A stretch of DNA of 64,000 nucleotides. Origin: Comamonadaceae bacterium OS-1. GTDB taxonomy: Bacteria; Pseudomonadota; Gammaproteobacteria; Burkholderiales; Burkholderiaceae_C. Shown one piece after another: positions 40,620 to 48,347 of this stretch (within the stretch, counting starts at the first letter, position 1; every line of letters begins with the position of its first letter). Under the pieces are notes generated by a model. It did no database searches, was not told the DNA's origin, and was given only the letters and a program-made list of their open reading frames with translations. A program made the position numbers and the translations under genes. Where the stretch lies: the NCBI GenBank assembly GCA_027923965.1, contig AP026969.1:3844001-3908000 (forward strand), given 5' to 3'.

Positions 40620-41474
40620 TTATCCTTTCACAGCACCGGCTGTGAGTCCTTTAACGAAGAATTTGCCTGCCAGCACATAGATGAGGATGGTGGGCAGGCC
40701 CGCGATCACGGCAGCTGCCATGTCGACGTTGTAGTTTTTCACGCTGCTGGTGGTGTTGACCATGTTGTTCAGGCCCACGGTGATGGGCTTGCTGTCGGCA
40801 CCGCTGAAGGCCACGCCAAACAGGAAGTCGTTCCAGATGTTGGTGAACTGCCAGATCAGCGTGACCATCACGATGGGCGTGGACAGCGGCACGATGATGC
40901 GCACAAAGATGCGCCAGAAGCCCGCACCGTCGATGCGTGCGGCGTTGACCAGCTCTTTCGGGATGGCGGCGTAGTAGTTGCGAAAGAACAGCGTGGTGCC
41001 CGCCAGACCGGCCAGGCAGTGCACAAAGATCAGGCCGTAGACCGAGCTGGAAATGCCCAACCAGCCCAGAATCTGGCTCATGGGCAGCAGCACCACCTGG
41101 AACGGCATGAACACGCCAAACAGCATGAAGCCAAACAGCACTTCGCTGCCCTTGAACTTCCACAGGCTCAGCACATAGCCGTTGATCGCACCCCACAGCG
41201 TGGAGATGATCACCGCCGGAAACACGATCAGCACCGAGTTCCAGAAGAAGGGCTGCAGGCCCCGGCAGTCGGTGCCGGTGCAGGCGCTGGACCAGGCCAG
41301 CGTCCAGGCTTCGAAGTTCAGGCCGTGCGGCAGGCTCAGCAGGTTACCGCTGCGGATTTCTTCCGCGTCCTTGAACGAGGTGGCCAGCATCACATACATG
41401 GGTGCCAGGAAAAACAGCGCCGCCAGCAGCAGCACGCCGTAGATCAGCACACGGGAAAGGTTCTTACCGATCAT
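40620..41474 (-). CDS. gtsC: CUT1 sugar ABC transporter permease (GtsC-like), copy 2
   Basis: A 284-residue six-helix permease. The coupling loop reads ELVNAARIDGAGFWRIFVRIIVPLSTP. A short periplasmic loop containing two cysteines (ACTGTDCRG) before PFFWNS is also typical of GtsC from Pseudomonas; copy 1 lacks the cysteines. The start overlaps the upstream permease stop by 11 bases. Confidence 0.92.
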   Translation of the reverse strand: MIGKNLSRVLIYGVLLLAALFFLAPMYVMLATSFKDAEEIRSGNLLSLPHGLNFEAWTLAWSSACTGTDCRGLQPFFWNSVLIVFPAVIISTLWGAINGYVLSLWKFKGSEVLFGFMLFGVFMPFQVVLLPMSQILGWLGISSSVYGLIFVHCLAGLAGTTLFFRNYYAAIPKELVNAARIDGAGFWRIFVRIIVPLSTPIVMVTLIWQFTNIWNDFLFGVAFSGADSKPITVGLNNMVNTTSSVKNYNVDMAAAVIAGLPTILIYVLAGKFFVKGLTAGAVKG

Positions 41475-42345
41475 GGGGTTTGCTCCGCAGTTCGCTGTAC
41501 AAATAGGGCACCACGATGGCCGCCACGGTGGCCAACATCATGGTGGCGCTGGCCGCACCCAGGCCGATCTGGCCACGGGTAAAGCTCATCACGTACATGA
41601 AGGTGGCGGGCACGTCGGTGGCGTAGCCGGGGCCGCCGCCGGTCAGGGCCATCACCAGGTCAAAGCTCTTGATGGACAGGTGCGACAAGACCATGATGGT
41701 GGAGAACACCACCGGCCGCAGGATGGGCAAAATGATGCGCCAGTAGATGCGCGGCAGGCTGGCGCCGTCGATCTGCGCGGCCTTGATGATGCTGTCGTCG
41801 ATGCCGCGCAGGCCCGCCAGAAACAGCGCCATGGCAAACCCGGCAGACTGCCAGATGCCCGCAATCACCACGCAGTAGATGGCGGTGTCGCTCTGCACCA
41901 GCCAGTCAAAGCTGAAGCTGCTCCAGCCGATGTCGTGCATCAGCTTTTCCAGGCCCAGGCTGGGGTTGAGCATCCACTTCCAGGCCGTGCCGGTGACGAT
42001 GAAGGACAGCGCCATAGGGTAGAGGTAGATGGTGCGCAGCAGGCCTTCGGCGCGAACCTTCTGGTCCAGCACGATGGCCAGGGCCATGCCGATCAGCATC
42101 GCGCCGCCGACATACAGCACGCTGAAGATGCCCAGATTTTTCAGGGCCAGCCACCAGCGGTCCATCTCCCAGAGCTTGGCGTATTGCTCCAGGCCCACAA
42201 ATTCGTCGTAGTTGGGCAGCATGCGCGACGCGGTCATGGACAGCACGCCGTTCCAGATCATCAGCCCGTAGATGAAAGCAAAGCCCAGCACAAAGCCCGG
42301 CGCAATCACCAGCTTGGGCAGGGACTGCTCAAAGTTCAGTTTCAT
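41464..42345 (-). CDS. gtsB: CUT1 sugar ABC transporter permease (GtsB-like), copy 2
   Basis: A 293-residue six-helix permease. The coupling loop reads IKAAQIDGASLPRIYWRIILPILRP. The ATG at 42345 is preferred; a TTG 24 bases upstream is possible but has no better ribosome binding site. It is separated from the binding-protein gene by a strong terminator-like hairpin. Confidence 0.92.
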   Translation of the reverse strand: MKLNFEQSLPKLVIAPGFVLGFAFIYGLMIWNGVLSMTASRMLPNYDEFVGLEQYAKLWEMDRWWLALKNLGIFSVLYVGGAMLIGMALAIVLDQKVRAEGLLRTIYLYPMALSFIVTGTAWKWMLNPSLGLEKLMHDIGWSSFSFDWLVQSDTAIYCVVIAGIWQSAGFAMALFLAGLRGIDDSIIKAAQIDGASLPRIYWRIILPILRPVVFSTIMVLSHLSIKSFDLVMALTGGGPGYATDVPATFMYVMSFTRGQIGLGAASATMMLATVAAIVVPYLYSELRSKPHDR

Positions 42346-42365
42346 AGATTTGGCTCTCGCAGTGG

Positions 42366-42406
42366 ACAAAAAGCCCCCTGCCTGCGAAAAACCGCAGGCA
42401 GGGGGC
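42366..42406 (-). terminator. Terminator/attenuator after the copy 2 binding-protein gene
   Basis: GCCCCCTGCCTGCG (42373-42386) and CGCAGGCAGGGGGC (42393-42406) form a perfect 14-base stem with a six-base loop. TTTTTGT follows on the minus strand. It should end most transcripts after the binding protein while some continue into the permeases. Confidence 0.75.
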
Positions 42407-42418
42407 CTGACCGAAGAA

Positions 42419-43669
42419 TTACTTGGTTTTTGCTGCCGAAGCGATGTTCTTCATCGCGTCGGCCACCGTGATCTTGTCGTCGTTCCAGAACTGGCTCACA
42501 GCGTCCTTGATCGCGCCTTCAGCCGCAGGGCTGACGGCCATGCCGTGGGCGATGGAGGGCACCAGGCTGCCGGTCTTGGCGGTGGCCACGAAGTCCTTGG
42601 CGGAGAGCTTGGCGCAGTCGTCAAACTTGTCCAGGTTCATGTTCAGGCGCACCGGGATGGAACCCTTGTTCAGGTTGAAGATTTCCTGGAACTCGGTGCC
42701 CATGATGGCGGCAGCCAGGTCGCCCTGGGCTTTTTGCGCATCGGCAGCCTTGAGCTTGAACATGGCGAACGAGTCGATGTTGTAGGTGTAAGCCGATGCG
42801 GTGCCGGGGGCGGCAGCGCACAGGAAGTCCTTGCCTGGCACCTTGCCAGCAGCCAGGAACTCGCCCTTGGCCCAGTCACCCATGAACTGGAAGCCTGCCT
42901 TGCCCTGCATCACCATGGCGGTGGTCAGGTTCCAGTCGCGGCCTGCCGAAGCTGCGTCGGTGTAGCCCTTGATCTTGCGGAAGGTTTCCAGCGACTTGGT
43001 CATTGTGGGGCTGGTCAGGGCCTTTTGGTCCAGCTTGACCAGCGCATCGCTGTAGAACTTGGCACCGCCCACACCCAGCACCACCGATTCAAAGGTGGTG
43101 AAGTCTTGCCAGTTCTGGCCACCGTGGGCCACGGCGATCAGACCGGCAGCCTTGATCTTGTCGGCAGCGGCGAAGAATTCGTCGTAGGTCTTGGGCATGC
43201 CGGCCACACCAGCCTTCTTCAGCACTTCGGGGTTCGCCCACACCCAGTTCACGCGGTGCACGTTGACCGGTGCGGCCACGTAGTTGCCCTTGTACTTCAT
43301 GCCATCGGCCACGGCCTTGGGCAGCAGGCTGTCCCACTTCTCGGCCTGGGCAGTAGCATTCAGGTTGGCCAGCACGCCTTCGGCAGCCCATTCCTGGATG
43401 GCCGGGCCCTTGATCTGGGCAGCGGCAGGCGGGTTGCCCGACACCACACGGCTCTTCAGCACCGTGGCGGCGTTGTCGCCACCGCCACCGGCCACAGCGA
43501 AGTCTTTCCAGACGTGGCCCTTGGCCTGCATGATCTTCTTGAGTTCGGCCACCGACTTGGCCTCGCCGCCCGAGGTCCAGTAGTGCAGCACTTCAACCTC
43601 ACCGGCGTGCAACGCGCCAGCCGATACCACAACAGCCATGGCCAGCGCCACTTTGGAAAGTTTCATCAT
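42419..43669 (-). CDS. gtsA: Glucose/mannose-type ABC transporter substrate-binding protein (GtsA-like), copy 2
   Basis: A 416-residue periplasmic protein with signal peptide MMKLSKVALAMAVVVSAGALHA. EVEVLHYWTSGGE, AGGGGDNAATVLKSRVVSGNPP and NVHRVNWVWANPEV are nearly those of Pseudomonas GtsA, which binds glucose and mannose. The start at 43669 follows GGAG at eight bases. An in-frame extension to 43834 runs through the promoter and repeat copy 11. It is the first gene of the copy 2 operon. Confidence 0.93.
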   Translation of the reverse strand: MMKLSKVALAMAVVVSAGALHAGEVEVLHYWTSGGEAKSVAELKKIMQAKGHVWKDFAVAGGGGDNAATVLKSRVVSGNPPAAAQIKGPAIQEWAAEGVLANLNATAQAEKWDSLLPKAVADGMKYKGNYVAAPVNVHRVNWVWANPEVLKKAGVAGMPKTYDEFFAAADKIKAAGLIAVAHGGQNWQDFTTFESVVLGVGGAKFYSDALVKLDQKALTSPTMTKSLETFRKIKGYTDAASAGRDWNLTTAMVMQGKAGFQFMGDWAKGEFLAAGKVPGKDFLCAAAPGTASAYTYNIDSFAMFKLKAADAQKAQGDLAAAIMGTEFQEIFNLNKGSIPVRLNMNLDKFDDCAKLSAKDFVATAKTGSLVPSIAHGMAVSPAAEGAIKDAVSQFWNDDKITVADAMKNIASAAKTK

Positions 43670-43757
43670 CAATCTGTCTCCTGGGTTTGCCGCCTCGCAG
43701 ATGTGGGAGGCCGGGGCAAAGGGTGGGTTCGGCGCGGCACCATGCCGCGTCGAGAGC

Positions 43758-43777
43758 ATTAATTTTTCATTAATTAA
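43758..43777. promoter_or_regulatory. ATTAATT-N4-ATTAATTAA element upstream of the copy 2 binding-protein gene
   Basis: Same repeat, spacer length and orientation as the element upstream of copy 1 (39473-39494), about 90 bases before the start codon. Conservation after duplication of otherwise different intergenic sequence argues for function. Confidence 0.55.
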
Positions 43778-43818
43778 CGAATTATGAATACTAGGGCTTT
43801 CCCTGGTTCGACCGGAAC

Positions 43819-43869
43819 ATACTACATATTTCATAGCTGCTTGTGCTGATGGGCAGAGCGAGAGCGGCC
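43819..43869 (-). repeat. Dispersed palindromic repeat, copy 11
   Basis: Reverse-orientation copy: TACTACATATTTCATA, then GCTGCTTGTGCT and AGAGCGAGAGCGGCC. It lies between the divergent gtsA and acyltransferase genes, 54 bases before the latter's start. Confidence 0.75.
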
Positions 43870-43923
43870 ATTTTTATACCCAACCTGGCAGATGCGCTGC
43901 CCTGCCCGTTTATCATCCCCGCC

Positions 43924-44550
43924 ATGCTTGCCAAGTTCACCAGCTTTCTTTTACTCGGCATCGTGCGGCTGCTGACCGGGGCCCAGGCCCGCTGGTACGG
44001 CTGCCCGCCCAAGGCCGAACAGCGCATTTATTTCGCCAACCACCAAAGCCACGTGGACCTGATCCTGATGTGGGCCGCCCTGCCCACCGAGCTGCGCAGC
44101 ATCACCCGCCCCATCGCCGCCAAAGACTACTGGGCCAACTCGCGTTTCAAGAAGTGGTTGACCAGCGCCGTCTTTAACGCCATCTACGTGGACCGCAGCC
44201 GCACCAAGGACGAGCACGGCGTGGAGCAAGACCCGCTGGAGCCGCTGGTTGAGGCCTTGCAAAGCGGGGACTCCATCATCCTGTTCCCCGAGGGCACGCG
44301 CGGCCACCTGCCCGAGCCCCAGCCTTTCAAGGCCGGGCTGTACAACCTGGCGGTGCAGTTTCCGCAGGTGGTATTGGTGCCCACCTGGATCCACAACGTG
44401 CAGCGCGTCATGCCCAAGGGTGAGGTGATTCCGGTGCCGGTGCTGTGCTCGGTGACCTTTGGCACGCCCATGCAGGTGGAGCCGGGCGAGGAGCGCCGCG
44501 CGTTTCTGGACCGGGCGCGCCTGAACGTCATAGCCCTCAGAGACATATGA
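43924..44550 (+). CDS. 1-acyl-sn-glycerol-3-phosphate acyltransferase-like protein (PlsC family)
   Basis: A 208-residue membrane-associated acyltransferase. The catalytic NHQSHVD (HxxxxD) lies near residue 40, FPEGTRG at ~120 binds the phosphate of the acceptor, and an N-terminal hydrophobic helix (FLLLGIVRLL) anchors it. It would acylate lysophosphatidate or a related acceptor. The start at 43924 excludes 27 upstream codons that derive from repeat copy 11. It overlaps the CdsA-like gene by ATGA, giving a phospholipid pair. Confidence 0.88.
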   Translation: MLAKFTSFLLLGIVRLLTGAQARWYGCPPKAEQRIYFANHQSHVDLILMWAALPTELRSITRPIAAKDYWANSRFKKWLTSAVFNAIYVDRSRTKDEHGVEQDPLEPLVEALQSGDSIILFPEGTRGHLPEPQPFKAGLYNLAVQFPQVVLVPTWIHNVQRVMPKGEVIPVPVLCSVTFGTPMQVEPGEERRAFLDRARLNVIALRDI

Positions 44551-45536
44551 ACCAATTTTTGCGTGCCATGAGCGGCAGCCAGCAGGTGGCCGCGCTGTTT
44601 TTGCTGGTGTTTGGGGTGCTGTCGCTGGCCAGCGCCGCGCTGCTGCTGGTGTCGCTGCGCGAGCGCGACGACGGAACCTTCAAGGCGGCGTTTGGCTCGG
44701 AGCTGAGCGACCTGCGCCGCCTGCTGCGCCACACCTGGTTCATGGCCGCTACCTTCTGGCTGGGCTGGGTGCTGGGCGGCTGGTTTGCCATCGGCCTGTT
44801 TGGCCTGGTGGCGTTTTTCGCGCTGCGCGAGTTCATCACCCTGTCGCCCACCCACCGGGGCGACCACCGCAGCCTGATCCTGGCGTTTTTTGTGGTGCTG
44901 CCAGTGCAGTTCTGGATGGCGGGCGGGCGGCATTTCGACCTGTTCACCGTGTTCATCCCGGTATATGTGTTTCTGGCCCTGCCCCTGGTGGGCGCGCTGG
45001 CCGACGACCCGCACCGCTTCCTGGAGCGCAACGCCAAGATGCAGTGGGGCATCATGGTCTGCGTCTACGGCACCAGCCACATCCCGGCCCTGGTGCGGCT
45101 GGAGATTCCCGGCTACGCCGACAAGAGCGCTTTTCTGGTGTTCTTTCTGGTGCTGGTGGTGCAGAGCTGCATGCTGGTGCAGCACCTGGCCGCCCGCAAA
45201 CTGCAACGCCCACCGCGCGCGCCGCACATCAGCCAAAGCTTCAACTGGACCAGCTGGGCCATGGGCATGGCCGCAGGTGGCCTGATGGGCGTGCTGCTGT
45301 CGGGCATCACCCCCTTCAAACCCGGCCAGGCCCTGGCCATGGCGCTCATCGCCTGCGCGGCAGGCACCGCAGGCCACCTGGTGATGAAAGCCCTGAAGCG
45401 CGACCGCGGCATCACCAACTGGGGCAGCCAGGGCCAGTCCATCACCGGTGCCAGCGGCCTGCTGGACCGGGTGGACGCCTTGTGTTTCGCCGCGCCGATC
45501 TTCTTCCACTCGGTGCGCTGGTTTTTCAAGCTGTAG
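44547..45536 (+). CDS. CdsA/YnbB-like phosphatidate cytidylyltransferase family protein
   Basis: A 329-residue polytopic inner-membrane protein with about eight helices. The CTP-transferase signature region near the C-terminus reads LKRDRGITNWGSQGQS followed by GLLDRVDAL. The DR..D of the signature is kept, but the K-D dipeptide of canonical CdsA is replaced. This is as in YnbB-like homologues, whose activity is less certain than that of housekeeping CdsA. The fused-looking pairing with a PlsC-like gene suggests a dedicated phospholipid branch. Confidence 0.85.
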   Translation: MNQFLRAMSGSQQVAALFLLVFGVLSLASAALLLVSLRERDDGTFKAAFGSELSDLRRLLRHTWFMAATFWLGWVLGGWFAIGLFGLVAFFALREFITLSPTHRGDHRSLILAFFVVLPVQFWMAGGRHFDLFTVFIPVYVFLALPLVGALADDPHRFLERNAKMQWGIMVCVYGTSHIPALVRLEIPGYADKSAFLVFFLVLVVQSCMLVQHLAARKLQRPPRAPHISQSFNWTSWAMGMAAGGLMGVLLSGITPFKPGQALAMALIACAAGTAGHLVMKALKRDRGITNWGSQGQSITGASGLLDRVDALCFAAPIFFHSVRWFFKL

Positions 45537-45596
45537 CGGACAGCGGCCTCGGAAATAGATACACTTTCGTATATATTTTTTGCACAGGAGGCCGCC

Positions 45597-45887
45597 ATGC
45601 AAGCCACTGCCAAAGTGTTTTCCACCGGCAACAGCCAGGCCATCCGCCTGCCCAAGGCATTCCGTGTCGATGTGGCAGAAATGTGGATCGCCAAGAATGA
45701 GGTGACGGGGGAGATCACACTCAAGCCCAAGAACGACGACCAGCGCCAGCGCGAACTGGCCGAACTACTCCAGATGGTCCACGACAACCCGTTCACCGAG
45801 GACTTCATCCCCGAGCGCTCCGCCGCCGTGCGCCCCGACCCGTTTGAAGACTGGGCCGAGCCACCGAACGACAGGAGTGCACCGTGA
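45597..45887 (+). CDS. vapB: VapB-type antitoxin (SpoVT/AbrB fold)
   Basis: A 96-residue antitoxin. The N-terminal swapped-hairpin DNA-binding domain (AKVFSTGNSQAIRLPKAFRV) is followed by an acidic, proline-rich toxin-binding tail. It is a different VapB family from that at 5809-6048. AT-rich GATACACTTTCGTATATATT lies upstream and holds a TATATT -10 candidate. It overlaps vapC by GTGA. Confidence 0.9.
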   Translation: MQATAKVFSTGNSQAIRLPKAFRVDVAEMWIAKNEVTGEITLKPKNDDQRQRELAELLQMVHDNPFTEDFIPERSAAVRPDPFEDWAEPPNDRSAP

Positions 45888-46291
45888 CCCGGTACCTGCT
45901 GGACACCAACATCCTCAGCTACTTCCTCAAAGGCATCCAGCCCCGGCTGACGCAGCGCGTGGCGCAGACACTGCAGGCGCAAGATGCCGCCATTTCCGCC
46001 ATCACCCGGGCCGAAATGCGCTACGGCCAGGCGCTGATGGCCACTGACGACAAACGCCGCCGGGGGATCGATCTGCTGCTGGGCCAACTGCCCACCCTGG
46101 CCTGGACGGCTGCAGCCGCCGACCGGTATGGCAACATCCAGTCGCAATTCAGAAAGCAAGGCACGCCCATCGGCGAACTGGACACCCAGATCGCCGCCCA
46201 CGCGCTGGCCGAAAACCTGGTGCTGGTCACCCACAACACCCGGCACTTCGAACGGGTGCCGGGGTTGACCATGGAAGACTGGATGCTGTGA
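45884..46291 (+). CDS. vapC: VapC-type PIN-domain toxin
   Basis: A 135-residue PIN ribonuclease. Acidic residues lie in YLLDTNILSYFLKG, AITRAEMRYG and GELDTQIAAHAL, and the C-terminal VTHNTRHFERVPGL is typical of VapC cleaving structured RNA such as initiator tRNA in characterised relatives. The GTG start overlaps the vapB stop codon. All catalytic positions look intact. Confidence 0.92.
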   Translation: MTRYLLDTNILSYFLKGIQPRLTQRVAQTLQAQDAAISAITRAEMRYGQALMATDDKRRRGIDLLLGQLPTLAWTAAAADRYGNIQSQFRKQGTPIGELDTQIAAHALAENLVLVTHNTRHFERVPGLTMEDWML

Positions 46292-46310
46292 AGCCCGGTC
46301 TTGGGCATCT

Positions 46311-46366
46311 TTTAGGCCGCCAGCGCTTATCCCATCGGCACAACCAGCTCTCAAAGTAATAGCATG
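46311..46366 (+). repeat. Dispersed palindromic repeat, copy 12
   Basis: GGCCGCCAGCGCTTATCCCATCGGCACAACCAGCTC then AAAG and AATAGC. It runs into the ATG of ruvC and displaces any normal ribosome binding site. Confidence 0.7.
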
Positions 46367-46912
46367 CGACTTCTCGGCATCGACCCCGGCTTGCAGACCA
46401 CGGGCTTCGGCATCATCGATGTCGATGGCTCCCAGCTCAGTTACGTGGCCAGCGGCACCATCAAGACCACGCACCTGGACCTGGGGCAGTTGCCTGCGCG
46501 CATCAAGATTCTGTTTGACGGCATTTGCGAAGTCTGCACCCGCTACGAACCGGATGCCGCCTCGGTGGAAATCATCTTTGTGAACGTGAACCCGCAGTCC
46601 ACCCTGCTGCTAGGCCAGGCGCGCGGGGCCAGCCTGGCGGCGCTGGGGCACAGCAATTTGCAGGTGCACGAATACACCGCGCTGCAAATGAAAAAAGCCG
46701 TGGTCGGCCATGGCCGGGCCGACAAGACCCAGGTGCAGGAAATGGTGAAACGCTTGTTGAAACTGCCCGTGCTGCCCGGCAAAGACGCCGCCGACGCCCT
46801 GGGCATGGCCATCACCCACGCCCATGTGGGGCATGCGATGGCCCGGCTGGCGCAGGCCACGCCGCTGACCCGCAAGACCAGTGGCATGTACCGCGATGGC
46901 CGGATAAATTAG
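46364..46912 (+). CDS. ruvC: Crossover junction endodeoxyribonuclease RuvC
   Basis: A 182-residue Holliday-junction resolvase that acts with RuvAB in recombination. The catalytic acidic residues are visible: D7 in [11 protein letters not shown] in [14 protein letters not shown] and the pair in [16 protein letters not shown]. Length is normal. The start codon lies at the end of repeat copy 12 and no clear Shine-Dalgarno is present. RuvA/RuvB are not adjacent in this window. Confidence 0.94.
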   Translation: MRLLGIDPGLQTTGFGIIDVDGSQLSYVASGTIKTTHLDLGQLPARIKILFDGICEVCTRYEPDAASVEIIFVNVNPQSTLLLGQARGASLAALGHSNLQVHEYTALQMKKAVVGHGRADKTQVQEMVKRLLKLPVLPGKDAADALGMAITHAHVGHAMARLAQATPLTRKTSGMYRDGRIN

Positions 46913-47033
46913 AACACCCCCAGGCTGCAGTGCTGCGCATCTTTCGCCAACCCCCTTGCAGGGGGCAACAGCAGCGGCCTGGCTGAGCCAGTTCCGCGCT
47001 GTTCACGAAGGGGCTTCGTTACGCTGGCCTTTG

Positions 47034-47210
47034 TTAAGCCAGGCGTTCCAGAATCAATACGGTGAAGAAGCCAAACGCCGCCAGCAGCGTCCACTTCAGC
47101 ACCGCCCAGCCCCAGCGCAGGTAGCGGCGGTCGCGGGTGCCCACGTAGAAGGCAAAAGACACACCTGCACCCAGCAGCAGGAACAGGATGGCCCAGCGGA
47201 ACAGCAGCAT
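47034..47210 (-). CDS. Small inner-membrane protein
   Basis: A 58-residue protein with two hydrophobic segments (LLFRWAILFLLLGAGVSFAFYV and WAVLKWTLLAAFGFFTVLIL) joined by the basic turn GTRDRRYLRWG. Small proteins of this type follow lpxC in related Burkholderiales; its function is unknown. The ATG at 47210 lies four bases beyond the lpxC stop. An in-frame upstream start would overlap lpxC and add a proline-rich non-hydrophobic tail. Confidence 0.7.
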   Translation of the reverse strand: MLLFRWAILFLLLGAGVSFAFYVGTRDRRYLRWGWAVLKWTLLAAFGFFTVLILERLA

Positions 47211-47214
47211 GGGG

Positions 47215-48138
47215 CTACCAGGCGCGGGCGAGTTGGGCGAAGCCTGCGGGGGCCTTGGAGGCATCGTCAAACGTGACGATTTCCCAGGCTTCGGTATTCA
47301 GCATCAGCGCGCGGATCAGTTTGTTGTTCAGCGCGTGGCCGGACTTCATGGCGCTGTAGCTGGCCAGCAAGGGCTTGCCCAGCATGTACATATCGCCCAT
47401 GGCATCCAGCACCTTGTGCTTCACAAATTCATCGTCGTAGCGCAGGCCGCCTGCGTTGAGCACCTTGTAGTCGTCCATCAGGATGGCGTTGTCCATGCCG
47501 CCGCCCAGGCCCAAACCGTTGGCGCGCAGCATCTCGGCATCGCGGGTGAAGCCGAAGGTGCGGGCGCGGGCGATATCGCGGATGTAGGAGTCGCTGCCCA
47601 GGTCGAACTCCACATGCTGGCCGGTGGAATCCACCGCCGGGTGGTCAAAAATGATGTCAAAGCTGAGCTTGTAGCCGTGGTACGGCTCCAGGCGCGCCCA
47701 CTTTTCTGCCGTGCCCGTGCCTTCGCGCACTTCCACCGGCTGCGTCACACGGATGAAGCGGCGCGGGGCTTTTTGCAGCTCGATCCCTGCGGTTTGCAGC
47801 AGGTAGACAAAGGCCGCCGCCGAGCCGTCCAGGATGGGGACTTCTTCGGCGGTGATCTCCACAATCAGGTTGTCAATGCCCAGCCCTGCGCAGGCCGACA
47901 TCAGATGCTCCACCGTAGACACCTTGGCCGAGCCGTTGGACACGGTGGTCGCCATGCGCGTATCGGTGACCGACTCGGCCGTCATGGCAATGTCCACCGG
48001 CACCGGCAGATCGGTGCGGCGAAAGACGATGCCGGTATCTGGCTGTGCCGGACGCAGCGTCAATTCGACCCGCTGGCCGCTGTGCACGCCCACACCCACG
48101 GCTTTGGTGAGGGACTTGAGGGTTCTTTGCTGGAGCAT
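47215..48138 (-). CDS. lpxC: UDP-3-O-acyl-N-acetylglucosamine deacetylase
   Basis: A 307-residue zinc deacetylase catalysing the committed step of lipid A synthesis. The zinc ligands are the histidine in STVEHLMSA and the H-x3-D in [12 protein letters not shown]; the C-terminal GHALNNKL histidine is the general acid. Length is standard. It closes the dcw block, downstream of ftsZ, and is separated from it by 209 bases with no gene. Confidence 0.96.
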   Translation of the reverse strand: MLQQRTLKSLTKAVGVGVHSGQRVELTLRPAQPDTGIVFRRTDLPVPVDIAMTAESVTDTRMATTVSNGSAKVSTVEHLMSACAGLGIDNLIVEITAEEVPILDGSAAAFVYLLQTAGIELQKAPRRFIRVTQPVEVREGTGTAEKWARLEPYHGYKLSFDIIFDHPAVDSTGQHVEFDLGSDSYIRDIARARTFGFTRDAEMLRANGLGLGGGMDNAILMDDYKVLNAGGLRYDDEFVKHKVLDAMGDMYMLGKPLLASYSAMKSGHALNNKLIRALMLNTEAWEIVTFDDASKAPAGFAQLARAW

Positions 48139-48347
48139 GGGGCGATTTTAAGTGGCAGGCCTATCGCCCACGATCAGCAATGTTGATGGCAGAGATCGAG
48201 AAAAGGCATCCCCCAGATCTCGACATGGAGATTGAGGGAATGGAAAGCGTAGCGAGCCGTCCGAGGTCGCGTTGAGGACCGGAGCCGTACACCCGTACGG
48301 CGAGGACCGGAGATGCGAGATCGGGCGGCGCAGTAGCTTTACAACCC
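48139..48347. other. ftsZ-lpxC intergenic region with hairpin flanked by direct repeats
   Basis: No gene seen. GAGGACCGGAG occurs twice (48274-48284 and 48302-48312) around a CCGTAC-ACCC-GTACGG hairpin. The region probably holds the lpxC promoter and a structure limiting read-through from ftsZ. Confidence 0.4.
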
